64,000 nucleotides of DNA from Oscillospiraceae bacterium (lineage in GTDB: Bacteria; Bacillota; Clostridia; Oscillospirales; Oscillospiraceae): assembly GCA_022846075.1 (NCBI GenBank), contig AP025582.1:372001-436000 (forward strand). The letters run 5' to 3'. Numbering within the stretch: position 1 is the first letter of the stretch; every line of letters begins with the position of its first letter. A program made the translations under genes and the position numbers. A model generated the notes under the pieces. That model saw only the letters and a list, made by a program, of their open reading frames with translations, was not told the DNA's origin and ran no database searches. Shown here piece by piece: positions 1-8,354 of the stretch.

Positions 1-2
1 TG

Positions 3-857
3 TTCTTCGGCTCCGCCCTCACCAACTTCGGCGTGGAGCCCTTCCTGGAGGGCTTCCTCAAGATGACCACGCCCCCCCTGCCCCGGATGGCGGGGGAAAA
101 GCTGGTGGACTCCATGGACGACGACTTCTCCGCCTTCGTCTTTAAGATCCAGGCCAACATGAACAAGGCCCACCGGGACCGCATCGCCTTCATGCGGGTG
201 GTCTCCGGCCGCTTCGACGCGGACAGGGAGGTCTACCACGTCCAGGGGAAGCGGAAGCTCAAGCTCTCCCGGCCCCAGCAGCTTATGGCCGCCGAGCGGG
301 AGATCATCGAGGAGGCCTACGCCGGAGATATCATCGGCGTTTTTGACCCCGGCGTCTTCTCCATCGGGGACACTCTCTGCGCCCCCGGCAAAAAGTTCAA
401 GTTCGACCCCATCCCCACCTTCGCCCCTGAACACTTCCGCCGGGTCCGCCCCCTGGACACCATGAAGCGCAAGCAGTTTTTGAAGGGGGCGGAGCAGATC
501 GCCCAGGAGGGCGCCATCCAGATGTTCAAGGCCCCCTACACCGGCATGGAGGAAATCATCGTCGGCGTGGTGGGCACCCTCCAGTTCGACGTGCTGGAAT
601 ACCGCCTCAAGGGCGAATACGGGGTGGACATCTTTATGGAGGGTCTGCCCTACGAGTACCTGCGCTGGATCACCACCGCCGACGGCGAGCCGGTGAAGGA
701 GGAGGACCTGATCCTGGGCACCGACACCAAGCTGGTGGAGGACTTCAAGGGCCGCCAGCTCCTGCTCTTCGGCTCCCAGTGGGCGGTGAACTGGACGGGG
801 GAGCGCAACAAGCAGCTCACCTTCTCCGAGTTCAGCGCCCCGGAAGAGGACGAATAA
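3..857 (+). CDS. prfC: Peptide chain release factor 3, C-terminal part (5' truncated by window)
   Basis: RF3 is the GTPase that recycles RF1/RF2 from the ribosome after peptide release. The frame is already open at base 3, so the N-terminal GTPase domain lies outside the window. The visible 284 residues cover the middle beta-barrel domain (KIQANMNKAHRDRIAF, a family signature) and the C-terminal domain (GTLQFDVLEYRLKGEYGVD). The stop TAA is followed nine bases later by a strong terminator, so this is the last gene of its transcript. EF-G-like proteins share the fold, but the motifs match RF3 closely. Confidence 0.95.
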   Translation, partial: FFGSALTNFGVEPFLEGFLKMTTPPLPRMAGEKLVDSMDDDFSAFVFKIQANMNKAHRDRIAFMRVVSGRFDADREVYHVQGKRKLKLSRPQQLMAAEREIIEEAYAGDIIGVFDPGVFSIGDTLCAPGKKFKFDPIPTFAPEHFRRVRPLDTMKRKQFLKGAEQIAQEGAIQMFKAPYTGMEEIIVGVVGTLQFDVLEYRLKGEYGVDIFMEGLPYEYLRWITTADGEPVKEEDLILGTDTKLVEDFKGRQLLLFGSQWAVNWTGERNKQLTFSEFSAPEEDE

Positions 858-865
858 AACCTGCC

Positions 866-898
866 AAGCGGCCTGTGTTGATACACAGGCCGCTTTTC
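866..898 (+). terminator. Rho-independent terminator of prfC
   Basis: A perfect 13-bp stem (AAGCGGCCTGTGT / ACACAGGCCGCTT) with loop TGAT is followed by TTC, nine bases after the prfC stop. Confidence 0.85.
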
Positions 899-1118
899 GC
901 ATCCTTTCAAAGTTGAATCGAACTGTGAGAAGAAAGGGGGGGATTTGGTGTGGGTGGATATTTCTCCGGGTTCCTGTTTGGTGTTCCCCGCCGCCATGAT
1001 GTACTCTGACGATTTAATTATGTAAACTTCTGCGCCACTCCCGCCCAGGCCGGGGCGGCGGAGCCGGAGGACCTGGAGCCGCCGCTGTAACGGAGGAAGC
1101 CGCAAGCGCCAAAGGGGC
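899..1118. other. Intergenic spacer without a recognisable gene
   Basis: Between the prfC terminator and the next promoter I see no convincing reading frame, hairpin or repeat. It holds short A/T-richer stretches only. Confidence 0.5.
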
Positions 1119-1147
1119 TTGCGACTTTCCCCGTTCCGGGGTATGAT
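1119..1147 (+). promoter_or_regulatory. Sigma-A type promoter of the SLH-transglutaminase operon
   Basis: TTGCGA (1119-1124), a 17-bp spacer and TATGAT (1142-1147) lie 35 bp before the start codon at 1182. AAGGAGG at 1167-1173 is the ribosome binding site. Confidence 0.65.
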
Positions 1148-1181
1148 AGAAAAAAAGCCCGTTACGAAGGAGGCCCCTTCC

Positions 1182-3116
1182 ATGAACCGAGTGTTCCGCC
1201 CCGCCGCCCTGCTCCTGGCCTTGGCCCTGCTCCTTCCCGCCCCCGCCTCCGCCGCAAACGACCACCAGGCCAGCGCATGGGCCCGCCAGGAGGTCAGCGA
1301 CGCGGTGATGGGGGGCCTGTCCCCCTTCCCGCCCTACCCGGAGCCCCTGGACTACCAAGGGGACGTGACCCGGCGGGAGTTCGCCGGGGTGGCGGTCCAC
1401 CTCTACGCCGCCCTCACCCTGCAATTTGCCCCCAACCTGCAAGCCGGGGCGGCGGCCTCCCCCTTCGCCGACGCGGCGGGGGACCGCTACGTGGACGCCG
1501 CCTGCGCCCTGGGGCTGATGAACGGCACCGGAGTGGGCTTCGAGCCGGAGCGCTCCATCACCCGGCAGGAGATCTGCGTCCTGCTGGACCGGGTGGTGGA
1601 CAAGGCGGGGGCCGCCCTGCCCCAGGCCGAGTCCGCCGCCGCCGACGCCCTGGCGGCGGGGAGCGAGGGGCCGGTGCCCGACTGGGCCGTAGATGGGGTG
1701 CGGAAGCTGGTGGCCTCCGGGCTGATGAAGGGGACCGGCGGCGGCTATGACCTCTTGGGGCACACCAGCCGGGAAATGGCCCTGGTCCTCTCCCTCAGGA
1801 CCCTGCGGGCCGTCCAGGCCCAGCCGCCCCTGCTGGGACGGCGCTCCGCCAACGGCTGGGCCTTCGCCGTGGAGGACGCGGCGGAGCTGATGAAGGTCCT
1901 GAAGGAGACCATGCCCAAGGCCCCGGACTGCCTGACCTTCTATACCCGCCAGCCGGTGACCCAGGCCCAGCTCTCCGCCCTGGGCCTGCCCGTGGACGGC
2001 AATTACACGCAGTACCCCGAGCTGGCCCTGGACTACGGCCTCTTCGCCGGGGGCTGGTTCATGGCCTGCGAAATTTCGGACGGCCCCGAGGGCTATGCCA
2101 GCGCCTGCACCCTCAAGCCCGCCTACGACTCCTGGGCCTACCTGGACCAGTACCGCCGGGGCCTGCGGGACTTCCTGCCCGCGGGCATCTACGCCTGGTC
2201 GGACCCCGAGTCGGTGGAGCGCACCCCGGCGGACTACGGCCCGCTGACGGCGGCGGTGGCGGCGCTGGACGGGACCGTGGTCACCCCCGGCATGTCCGAC
2301 TACGAAAAGGCCAAGGCCCTCCACGACTACGCGGCGGAGTTAATTGAGTACGACTACGCCCAGCTCCGCGCCGACAGCGTGGTGGACTACCTGTCCGGCT
2401 ACGGCTACCCCGCCAACCTGAACCGGGCCCTGCTGAACGGAAAGGGCGTCTGCGCCGCCTACGCCGGGACGTACACCGCCCTTTGCAACCTCTTCGGCCT
2501 GCGCTGCGTGGACACGGTGGGGACGGCGGGGGGCGACTCCCACGCCTGGAACGTGGTGGAGGTGGACGGCCAGTGGTACCAGGTGGACGTGACCTGGGAC
2601 GACAAGGGCTCCTCCGTCTCCTACAAATACTTCCTGGTCAGCGACGCTTCTCTGGCCAAGGATCACCACTGGACCCTCCCCTACCCCGTCTGCCCGGAGG
2701 ACTACTCCGCCAATCATACCGTCTCTTCCGGCCAGCCCTCCCAGGGCAATGGGAGCCAGAGCCAGCCCACCGGGGGCGGGGAGACGCCCCAGGAGCCCAG
2801 TGGGCCCCAGGACCCCAGGTCCGCCTGCACCGTCAACCCGGACTTCCCGGGGACTTACCTGGGGGAGACGGCGGACGGCCTGTGGGAGTTTGAGATTACC
2901 GTCCCCGCCGACCGGAAAAACCTGCCCTACCCCTTCGACGGCGGGCGGTACACCCAAATGGAAATCAGCGACACCGGCGTGGTGGGCCAGCGGGCCCAGT
3001 ACTTTTACGGCCGGGCCCCCGGAAAGGCCGACGTGACCTATTCGGTCTGCGAGACCCACGGCGGCGACTATCTGCCGCTGTGCGTGGTCCATGTCACCGT
3101 GGTGGAGGCCGAATAA
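1182..3116 (+). CDS. Secreted SLH-domain protein with a transglutaminase-like cysteine protease domain
   Basis: 644 residues. A signal peptide (MNRVFRPAALLLALALLLPA, cleavage near residue 24) precedes three S-layer-homology-like units (about 30-70, 90-135 and 165-205; for example SITRQEICVLLDRVV). A transglutaminase-like domain follows, with all three catalytic residues visible: C424 (GKGVCAAYAG), H454 (GGDSHAWNVVE) and D469 (YQVDVTWDD). A Ser/Gly/Pro/Gln linker (about 505-545) leads to a small C-terminal beta domain. The start at 1182 has AAGGAGG eight bases upstream; earlier in-frame ATGs lack a ribosome binding site and the signal peptide fits only this start. The protein is probably anchored to the cell wall by the SLH units and acts on peptides or cross-links outside the cell. 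The substrate is unknown. The next gene starts 18 bp downstream, so it probably shares a transcript with the LuxE/LuxC-like pair. Confidence 0.85.
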   Translation: MNRVFRPAALLLALALLLPAPASAANDHQASAWARQEVSDAVMGGLSPFPPYPEPLDYQGDVTRREFAGVAVHLYAALTLQFAPNLQAGAAASPFADAAGDRYVDAACALGLMNGTGVGFEPERSITRQEICVLLDRVVDKAGAALPQAESAAADALAAGSEGPVPDWAVDGVRKLVASGLMKGTGGGYDLLGHTSREMALVLSLRTLRAVQAQPPLLGRRSANGWAFAVEDAAELMKVLKETMPKAPDCLTFYTRQPVTQAQLSALGLPVDGNYTQYPELALDYGLFAGGWFMACEISDGPEGYASACTLKPAYDSWAYLDQYRRGLRDFLPAGIYAWSDPESVERTPADYGPLTAAVAALDGTVVTPGMSDYEKAKALHDYAAELIEYDYAQLRADSVVDYLSGYGYPANLNRALLNGKGVCAAYAGTYTALCNLFGLRCVDTVGTAGGDSHAWNVVEVDGQWYQVDVTWDDKGSSVSYKYFLVSDASLAKDHHWTLPYPVCPEDYSANHTVSSGQPSQGNGSQSQPTGGGETPQEPSGPQDPRSACTVNPDFPGTYLGETADGLWEFEITVPADRKNLPYPFDGGRYTQMEISDTGVVGQRAQYFYGRAPGKADVTYSVCETHGGDYLPLCVVHVTVVEAE

Positions 3117-3134
3117 CGGCGGGGAGGTGATTTG

Positions 3135-4259
3135 ATGCCCAGCAGACAGGCCCTTTTCTGGCACCGGGACCCCTACGATTTGGCCGGGACCGACGCCCTC
3201 TTTCTCCGGGCGGCGGCGGACAACTGTGCCTACCACATCCGCCACTGCCCCGGCTACGCCGCCATCTGCGCCCACCTGGGCTTCTCCCCGGATGCGCTGC
3301 GGACCATGGACGACCTGGCGAGGCTCCCCGTTCTGCCCACCCTCTTTTTCAAGCGCAAGGCCCTCTTCTCCATGCCCCAGCGGCGCGTGGCCATGAAGGT
3401 CACCTCCTCGGGCACCAGCGGGAGGTTCAGCCAAATCGGCTTCGACTGGGGCTGTATGCTGGCCGAGGTCCCCATGGTCCTGCGGCTGGGCTGGCGGCAC
3501 CACATGGTGTCCCCAAAACCCGCCAACTACGTGGTGCTGGGCTACCAGCCGGACAAGTCCAACCACACCGGCGTCACCCGCACCATGTACGGCCTGACCT
3601 GGTTCGCCCCGCCCCTGCGGCGGACCTACGCCCTCAAGATGACGGACGGGGGCTACGTCCCCGACCTGGACGGCGTGGCCGCCGCCCTGGCCCGGTACGC
3701 CGCCTCGCCCCTCCCCACCCGCGTCATCGGCTTCCCCTCCTACCTCTGGTTCGGCCTGAAGCGGATGGAGGAGCTGGGCCTCTCCGTCAAGCTGCGCCCC
3801 GGCTCCCGCATCATCCTGGCGGGGGGCTGGAAACAGCACTACGCCCAGCAGGTGGAAAAGCCGGTGCTCTACGCCCTGGCCCGGCGGGTGCTGGGCATCC
3901 CGGAGGAGAACATCAACGAGCTCTTCGGGGCGGTGGAGCACCCCATCTTCTATAACGCCTGTGAGCGCCACCACTTCCATATCCCCATCTACGGCCGGGT
4001 CCTCATCCGGGACCCGGACACCCTGGAGCCCCTGCCCATGGGGCGGGTGGGGCTTGTGAACCTCATCTCCCCGCTGATGACCGCCACCCCCACCCTCAGC
4101 GTCATGACCGACGACCTGGGCTATCTCACCCCGGGGGAGGACTGCGGCTGCGGCATCTCCTCGCCCTACCTGACCATCCTGGGCCGGGTGGGCATGGCCG
4201 ACATCCAGACCTGCGCCGCCGGGGCCGCGGAGCTGCTGGGAAAGGGGGAGATGGGATGA
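3135..4259 (+). CDS. LuxE-like acyl-protein synthetase (adenylate-forming)
   Basis: 374 residues. LuxE enzymes activate a fatty acid with ATP and pass the acyl group to a partner reductase. An adenylation motif VTSSGTSGRFSQ lies near residue 92, and the overall pattern (RRTYALKMTDGGY, HFHIPIYGRVLIRD) resembles LuxE/PaaK-type ligases rather than full acyl-CoA synthetases. GGGGAGGTGA just upstream fixes the ATG at 3135 (a TTG one codon earlier is also possible). It overlaps the downstream LuxC-like gene by ATGA, so the two are translationally coupled, matching the known LuxE-LuxC fatty acid reductase complex. No luciferase (LuxAB) or LuxD is present here, so the product is more likely a fatty aldehyde or alcohol for another use. 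The physiological substrate is unknown. Confidence 0.8.
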   Translation: MPSRQALFWHRDPYDLAGTDALFLRAAADNCAYHIRHCPGYAAICAHLGFSPDALRTMDDLARLPVLPTLFFKRKALFSMPQRRVAMKVTSSGTSGRFSQIGFDWGCMLAEVPMVLRLGWRHHMVSPKPANYVVLGYQPDKSNHTGVTRTMYGLTWFAPPLRRTYALKMTDGGYVPDLDGVAAALARYAASPLPTRVIGFPSYLWFGLKRMEELGLSVKLRPGSRIILAGGWKQHYAQQVEKPVLYALARRVLGIPEENINELFGAVEHPIFYNACERHHFHIPIYGRVLIRDPDTLEPLPMGRVGLVNLISPLMTATPTLSVMTDDLGYLTPGEDCGCGISSPYLTILGRVGMADIQTCAAGAAELLGKGEMG

Positions 4260-5521
4260 TATTCGCCAAGGGAAAGCTCCTCCCGGACAGCGACCGGGCC
4301 AAGGTCTTGGCGGGGCTGGAAACGGAGATCGACGCCACCCGAGCGGCCAAGACCCTCCCGCCGGAAACGGTGCTCTCCGCCGTGGACGCCCTGGGCCGCC
4401 GCCTGCGCTCCGGGGAGCTGGACGCCCTGGCCGCCCAGGTCCTCCCAGCGGGGGAGCTGGCGGAGGTGAAAGCCCTCCTCCGGCGGGAGACGTTAGCGGA
4501 AAAGCTGGACGCCGAGCTGGGGCCGGACTTCCTCCGCCCCAGGGAGTTCGCCCGCACCACCGCCCATGTCCTGCCTTTGGGGACCCTCCTCCACGTGGCC
4601 CCCGGCAACCAGCTGGGCCTGGGGCTTTACAGCGTGGTGGAGGGCCTGCTCACCGGCAACGTGAACCTATTAAAGCTGCCCCGGGCCGACAAGGGGGCCT
4701 CCCTGGCGGCCCTCTCCCTCCTGGTGGAGGAGGCCCCGGAGCTGGCGGATTTCCTCTACGCCTTCGACCTGCCCTCCAGCGAGACGGAGGACTTGAAAGC
4801 CCTGGCGGCCCTGGCCGACGGGGTGGTGACCTGGGGCGGGGAGGGGGCGGTCTCCGCCCTGCGGGCGCTGGCCCCGCCCGGGGCCAAGCTCATCGAGTGG
4901 GGCCACCGCCTCAGCTTCGCCTATGTCTCCGGCTACGCCGACAAGGACCGGGAGCTGGCGGGGCTGGCGGAACACATCGTCGCCACCGGCCAGCGGCTTT
5001 GCTCCTCCTGCCAGGTAATTTTCCTGGATACGGAGGACTTCGGGGAAGTACGCCGGTTCTGCGGGGACTTCCTGCCCTGGCTGGAGCGGGCGGCGTCTGC
5101 CCGCACCGGTCCCGGTGCGGGGGCGCAGGCCACCCTGAGCGGCCACACCGCCCTTCTGGAGCGCATCGTGGAAGGCCGCGCGGTGGGGGAGGCCCACTTC
5201 CCCGGCCGGGGCTGCTCGGTCACCGCCCGGCCCGACCGGGAGCTGGAGCTGTCCCCCATGGAGGGGAACGTGCTGGTGAAGGCCCTGCCCCAGGCGGAGC
5301 TGCTGCCCGCCCTCCGGCGGCAGAAGGGGCGGCTCCAGACGGCGGGGCTCATCTGCGCCCCGGCGGAGCGGGAGGCCCTCACGGCCCTCCTGGCCCGGGC
5401 GGGTGTGACCCGGATCACCCGGGCGGGGGATATGTCCGCCTCCTTCCCCGGGGAGGGGCATGACGGGGAGTATTCTTTGCGGCGGTATATCCGTATTGTA
5501 GATGTGGAGAAGGAAAAATAG
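4256..5521 (+). CDS. LuxC-like acyl-CoA/acyl-protein reductase
   Basis: 421 residues of the aldehyde-dehydrogenase-related LuxC family, which reduces an activated acyl group to the aldehyde with NADPH. The nucleotide-binding stretch HVAPGNQLGLGLYSVVEG is followed by the nucleophile region RLCSSCQVIFLD (C249 or C252 would carry the acyl thioester). The start codon overlaps the stop of the LuxE-like gene. A bidirectional terminator follows 17 bp after the stop, so the operon ends here. The pair forms a complete acid-to-aldehyde module; what the aldehyde is used for cannot be told from this window. Confidence 0.8.
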   Translation: MIFAKGKLLPDSDRAKVLAGLETEIDATRAAKTLPPETVLSAVDALGRRLRSGELDALAAQVLPAGELAEVKALLRRETLAEKLDAELGPDFLRPREFARTTAHVLPLGTLLHVAPGNQLGLGLYSVVEGLLTGNVNLLKLPRADKGASLAALSLLVEEAPELADFLYAFDLPSSETEDLKALAALADGVVTWGGEGAVSALRALAPPGAKLIEWGHRLSFAYVSGYADKDRELAGLAEHIVATGQRLCSSCQVIFLDTEDFGEVRRFCGDFLPWLERAASARTGPGAGAQATLSGHTALLERIVEGRAVGEAHFPGRGCSVTARPDRELELSPMEGNVLVKALPQAELLPALRRQKGRLQTAGLICAPAEREALTALLARAGVTRITRAGDMSASFPGEGHDGEYSLRRYIRIVDVEKEK

Positions 5522-5538
5522 AGCCTTGGAACAGGAAA

Positions 5539-5590
5539 AAGCGCGCGCCGCGGAATGGGGGAACCGTTCCGCGGCGCGCGCTTATTTATT
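5539..5590. terminator. Bidirectional terminator between luxC-like and cobW-like genes
   Basis: A 17-bp perfect stem (5539-5555 with 5567-5583, core GCGCGCGCCGCGGAA) has an A-tract before it and TTATTTATTTT after it. It serves the convergent genes on both strands. Confidence 0.9.
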
Positions 5591-5593
5591 TTG

Positions 5594-6526
5594 TTAAAAG
5601 GAGACGACCTCCTGTCGGGCCGGAGAACAGGGCCGAACGGTGAGGAGCTCCATAACGGGCCCCTTCCCCTGGTATGCGGGGTGTTCCTCCACCCCCATGC
5701 GGGCGGTGACCTCCATCCAGTCCCGGTCGTGAAAGGGGGCCAGAAGGGCCTCCCCCCTGGCCAGGAGGCCCAGGAAGGTCACGTCGTCGGCGCAGCAGAC
5801 CATGGCGAAGCGGCCGGGGCAGGGGACGCCGCCGTAACGCTGGGAGCGGGCCATCACCAGCTTGGCGTGGATGGTCTTGCCCGCGTAGCGCTCGGGGTGG
5901 TCCATCACGTCCACGTAAAAGAACCCGAAGTCGTCGTCGGGGATCTCCACCGGGTCCTGGCTCAGGTCGAAGGGGCACTCGTCCCCGGTGAGATAGTCCT
6001 CGCTGGTGCCGTCCTCGTTTTCCAGATAAATGCTGGCCTGGCGGTTCACCATCCGCAGGTTTCGGGCCCGGAGGGCCTCCCGGAGCTGGGGGGTGCAGCG
6101 GTTGAAGATGAGAAGGTCGGCGTTGGTGATCTTCTCCATCATCAGCTGTCCCATGTTCTTTACATAGACCTCGAAGGTGGCGGCCTCCACCAGGGTCATG
6201 ATCTGATAGAGGATCCAGTTTTCCGGCAGGACCTCCCGGTAGAGCCGCTCCAGGCTCCACATGCCGTTGTACTCGATCATCACCTGCTGGGGGTGGTACT
6301 TGCTCTGGCACTGTTCCAGAAAGGCCCGATTCAGATCCGCCTCCGACCCAACGTCCACCACGGTAACGTTGTCCAGGGCCCCGTGTTCGTATTCCTCCTC
6401 CCCCTCCTCACAGCGCAGGAGGAGGGTCCGCTCGGAGCGGGTGAAGCCGTCCTCCAGGGCGCCGTTGATGAAGGAGGTCTTTCCGGCGTCCAGAAAGCCG
6501 GTGATCAGATAGACAGGAATTTCCAC
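5594..6526 (-). CDS. CobW-family GTP-binding protein lacking the CxCC motif
   Basis: 310 residues. P-loop GFLDAGKTSF is near residue 9, as in CobW/ZNG1/HypB-type metallochaperone GTPases. Where the family normally has a GCxCC metal-binding motif, this protein reads LRCEEGEEEYEHG, so the usual metal transfer site is absent. The base-recognition motif is also divergent (IFNRCT). The start is a GTG at 6526, chosen because it directly precedes the P-loop strand and has GGAAAGGGG upstream; upstream in-frame sequence overlaps the preceding gene. It starts 17 bp after a second, metal-binding CobW paralogue, and the two probably form one operon. A partner or regulatory role for the paralogue is possible but inferred. 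Confidence 0.8.
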   Translation of the reverse strand: MEIPVYLITGFLDAGKTSFINGALEDGFTRSERTLLLRCEEGEEEYEHGALDNVTVVDVGSEADLNRAFLEQCQSKYHPQQVMIEYNGMWSLERLYREVLPENWILYQIMTLVEAATFEVYVKNMGQLMMEKITNADLLIFNRCTPQLREALRARNLRMVNRQASIYLENEDGTSEDYLTGDECPFDLSQDPVEIPDDDFGFFYVDVMDHPERYAGKTIHAKLVMARSQRYGGVPCPGRFAMVCCADDVTFLGLLARGEALLAPFHDRDWMEVTARMGVEEHPAYQGKGPVMELLTVRPCSPARQEVVSF

Positions 6527-6543
6527 GCTTGACCCCTTTCCGC

Positions 6544-7590
6544 TCACAGGCCGAAGAGCTCGGCCAGCTTGTCCTCCCGAAGCTCGGCGCCGATGACGCA
6601 AAGCCTGCCGGTGTAGTCCGGCTTTCCGGGGCGCAGGTCGTGCTCCTGGGGGACGTAGTCGAACTCCAGCCAGCCCTCCTGGCCGGGGACGATGCCCTTG
6701 GCCCGGAGGATCTTGCCGCAGCCGCCCTCGTCCAGGGCGGTGAGGATGGCCTCCAGCTCCTCCCGGGAGAAGCGCTTGGGGGTCTCCCGGCCCCAACTGG
6801 AGAACACCTCGTCGGCGTGGTGGTGATGGTGGTGCTCGTGGTCGTGGTCATGACAGCCGCAGGTACACTCCGGGCCGTGACCGTCCTCGTGGTCATGGTG
6901 GTGATGATGCTCGTGGCCCTCGTGGTCATGCGCGTGGTGGTGATGGTGTTCCGGCTCATGCTCCAGCGTCTCCAACAGCTGGTCGGCCAGGGAAGTCCCC
7001 TCCACGGCGGTGAGGATGGCCGTTCCGTCCAGCTCCTCCCAGGGGGTGGTGAGGATGGCGGCGCCGGGGTTCTTCTCCCGCAGAAGGGCCACGGCGGCCT
7101 CCAGCTTTTCCTGGGAGAGCTTCTGGGTCCGGGAGAGGATGATGGTCCCGGCGGTCTCCACCTGGTCGTTGTAGAACTCCCCGAAGTTTTTCATGTAGAC
7201 CTTTACCTTGGAGGCGTCGGCCACGGTGACGAAGCTGTTGAGCTTCATCTCCGGGTCCCCGGCGGCGGTGTCCCGCACCGCGGCGATTACGTCGGAGAGC
7301 TTGCCCACCCCGGAGGGCTCAATAAGGATGCGGTCGGGGTGGAACTGGGCCTCCACGTCCTTCAGGGCCTTGCTGAAATCCCCCACCAGGGAGCAGCAGA
7401 TGCAGCCGGAGGACATCTCGGAGATCTGGACCCCGGCCTCCTTCAGAAAGCCCCCGTCCACGCTGACCTCGCCGAACTCGTTTTCGATGAGCACCAGCTT
7501 TTCGCCGGAGAAGGCCTCGGCCAGCAGCTTTTTGATGAGCGTGGTCTTTCCGGCTCCCAGGAAGCCGGAGATGATGTCGATCTTGGTCAT
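6544..7590 (-). CDS. CobW-family metallochaperone GTPase with a histidine-rich segment
   Basis: 348 residues. P-loop SGFLGAGKTTLI sits at the N terminus, the metal motif SSGCICCSLVGD near residue 63, and the CobW C-terminal domain at the end. Residues about 211-258 contain roughly 24 histidines plus CTCGC, a segment typical of zinc, nickel or cobalt handling. The ATG at 7590 is chosen because it starts the first beta strand of the GTPase domain and has GAGGGA upstream. A promoter lies at 7631-7658. The protein probably delivers a divalent metal (zinc most often in this family) to a client enzyme; neither client nor metal is shown by the sequence. Confidence 0.85.
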   Translation of the reverse strand: MTKIDIISGFLGAGKTTLIKKLLAEAFSGEKLVLIENEFGEVSVDGGFLKEAGVQISEMSSGCICCSLVGDFSKALKDVEAQFHPDRILIEPSGVGKLSDVIAAVRDTAAGDPEMKLNSFVTVADASKVKVYMKNFGEFYNDQVETAGTIILSRTQKLSQEKLEAAVALLREKNPGAAILTTPWEELDGTAILTAVEGTSLADQLLETLEHEPEHHHHHAHDHEGHEHHHHHDHEDGHGPECTCGCHDHDHEHHHHHHADEVFSSWGRETPKRFSREELEAILTALDEGGCGKILRAKGIVPGQEGWLEFDYVPQEHDLRPGKPDYTGRLCVIGAELREDKLAELFGL

Positions 7591-7630
7591 AGAAGTGTTT
7601 CCCTCGCTTTGCTGTTTTTTGAATATACCA

Positions 7631-7658
7631 ACTATATCACGAAACGGAGAAAATGCAA
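7631..7658 (-). promoter_or_regulatory. Promoter of the cobW-like gene pair
   Basis: On the minus strand TTGCAT, a 16-bp spacer and TATAGT lie 41 bp before the start codon. I see no obvious Zur-type palindrome overlapping it. Confidence 0.55.
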
Positions 7659-7684
7659 TCGGCGGAAGAGAAGATTTCCGCCGG

Positions 7685-7722
7685 AAAAAAGACCGGACCG
7701 GCGGAATCCCGCCGGTCCGGTC
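7685..7722 (-). terminator. Rho-independent terminator of the tatD operon
   Basis: A perfect 14-bp stem (GACCGGACCGGCGG and its complement) with a four-base loop is followed, on the minus strand, by TTTTTT. It lies 15 bp after the radical SAM gene. Confidence 0.9.
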
Positions 7723-7736
7723 CGATGGTCTGATGG

Positions 7737-8354
7737 TCAATCAGGGATATACTCCCGCACCCGCAGGGTGGCCCCCAGGCTCTCCGCCAGGGCACGGGCC
7801 CGGTCGATGTCCTCCGGGGTCTTGTCCTTGTCCACGATGGTCATCACCACCGAGGGGACGTACTGGGCCGACTTCCGGGTGAAGTCCAGCATGTCCGCCC
7901 ACCCCAGCGCCCCAGTGGAGGGCTGGGTCACGGCGGTATACTCCGCCTCGTCGGCCCCGTTGAGGGAGATGGAGATGATATCCACCCGGCCCTGGAGCTC
8001 GGGGGTGATGTCCCGTCCCAGGATGCGGTTGGCGTGGCCGTTGGTGTTGAAGCGCACCGGGGGCAGCTTCACGCCCCGCTCCTTCAGGGTGTCGATGAGC
8101 CAGGCGTCGTCGTCCCAGCGGAACATGGGCTCGCCGAAGCCGCAGAACACCAGGTTTTTATACTGGCTCATGTCCCGCTTCAAGAGGTCGGCCAGGGCCT
8201 CCTCCCGGCTGGGCTCGTGCTCCAGCCACAGGTCGTCGGCGTAGATGCTGCCCTTGTGGCCGTTGTGGCGCAGGCAGAAGACGCAGGCGCAGTCGCACTT
8301 GTTTGTGAGGTTTACATAAAGTGAGCCCTCGTACTCGTAGGAAATGGTCATCAT
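7737..8354 (-). CDS. TatD-linked radical SAM protein
   Basis: 205 residues. The cluster-binding motif CDCACVFC (C-x3-C-x2-C) lies near residue 20, followed by glycine-rich FCGFGEPMF and SISLNGAD, as in small radical SAM enzymes. It starts by ATGA overlap with tatD (an alternative ATG is one codon later), with GGAGG upstream. Radical SAM proteins encoded next to tatD form a recognised family whose reaction is unknown, so the genomic pairing is the only functional clue. The terminator at 7685-7722 ends the two-gene operon. Confidence 0.85.
   Translation of the reverse strand: MMTISYEYEGSLYVNLTNKCDCACVFCLRHNGHKGSIYADDLWLEHEPSREEALADLLKRDMSQYKNLVFCGFGEPMFRWDDDAWLIDTLKERGVKLPPVRFNTNGHANRILGRDITPELQGRVDIISISLNGADEAEYTAVTQPSTGALGWADMLDFTRKSAQYVPSVVMTIVDKDKTPEDIDRARALAESLGATLRVREYIPD

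Noticed and set aside
2340-3980. Long minus-strand frame over the SLH-transglutaminase and LuxE-like genes
   Set aside because: Low-complexity Gly/Val/His composition typical of antisense frames in GC-rich DNA. The plus strand has signal peptide, catalytic triad and adenylation motifs.
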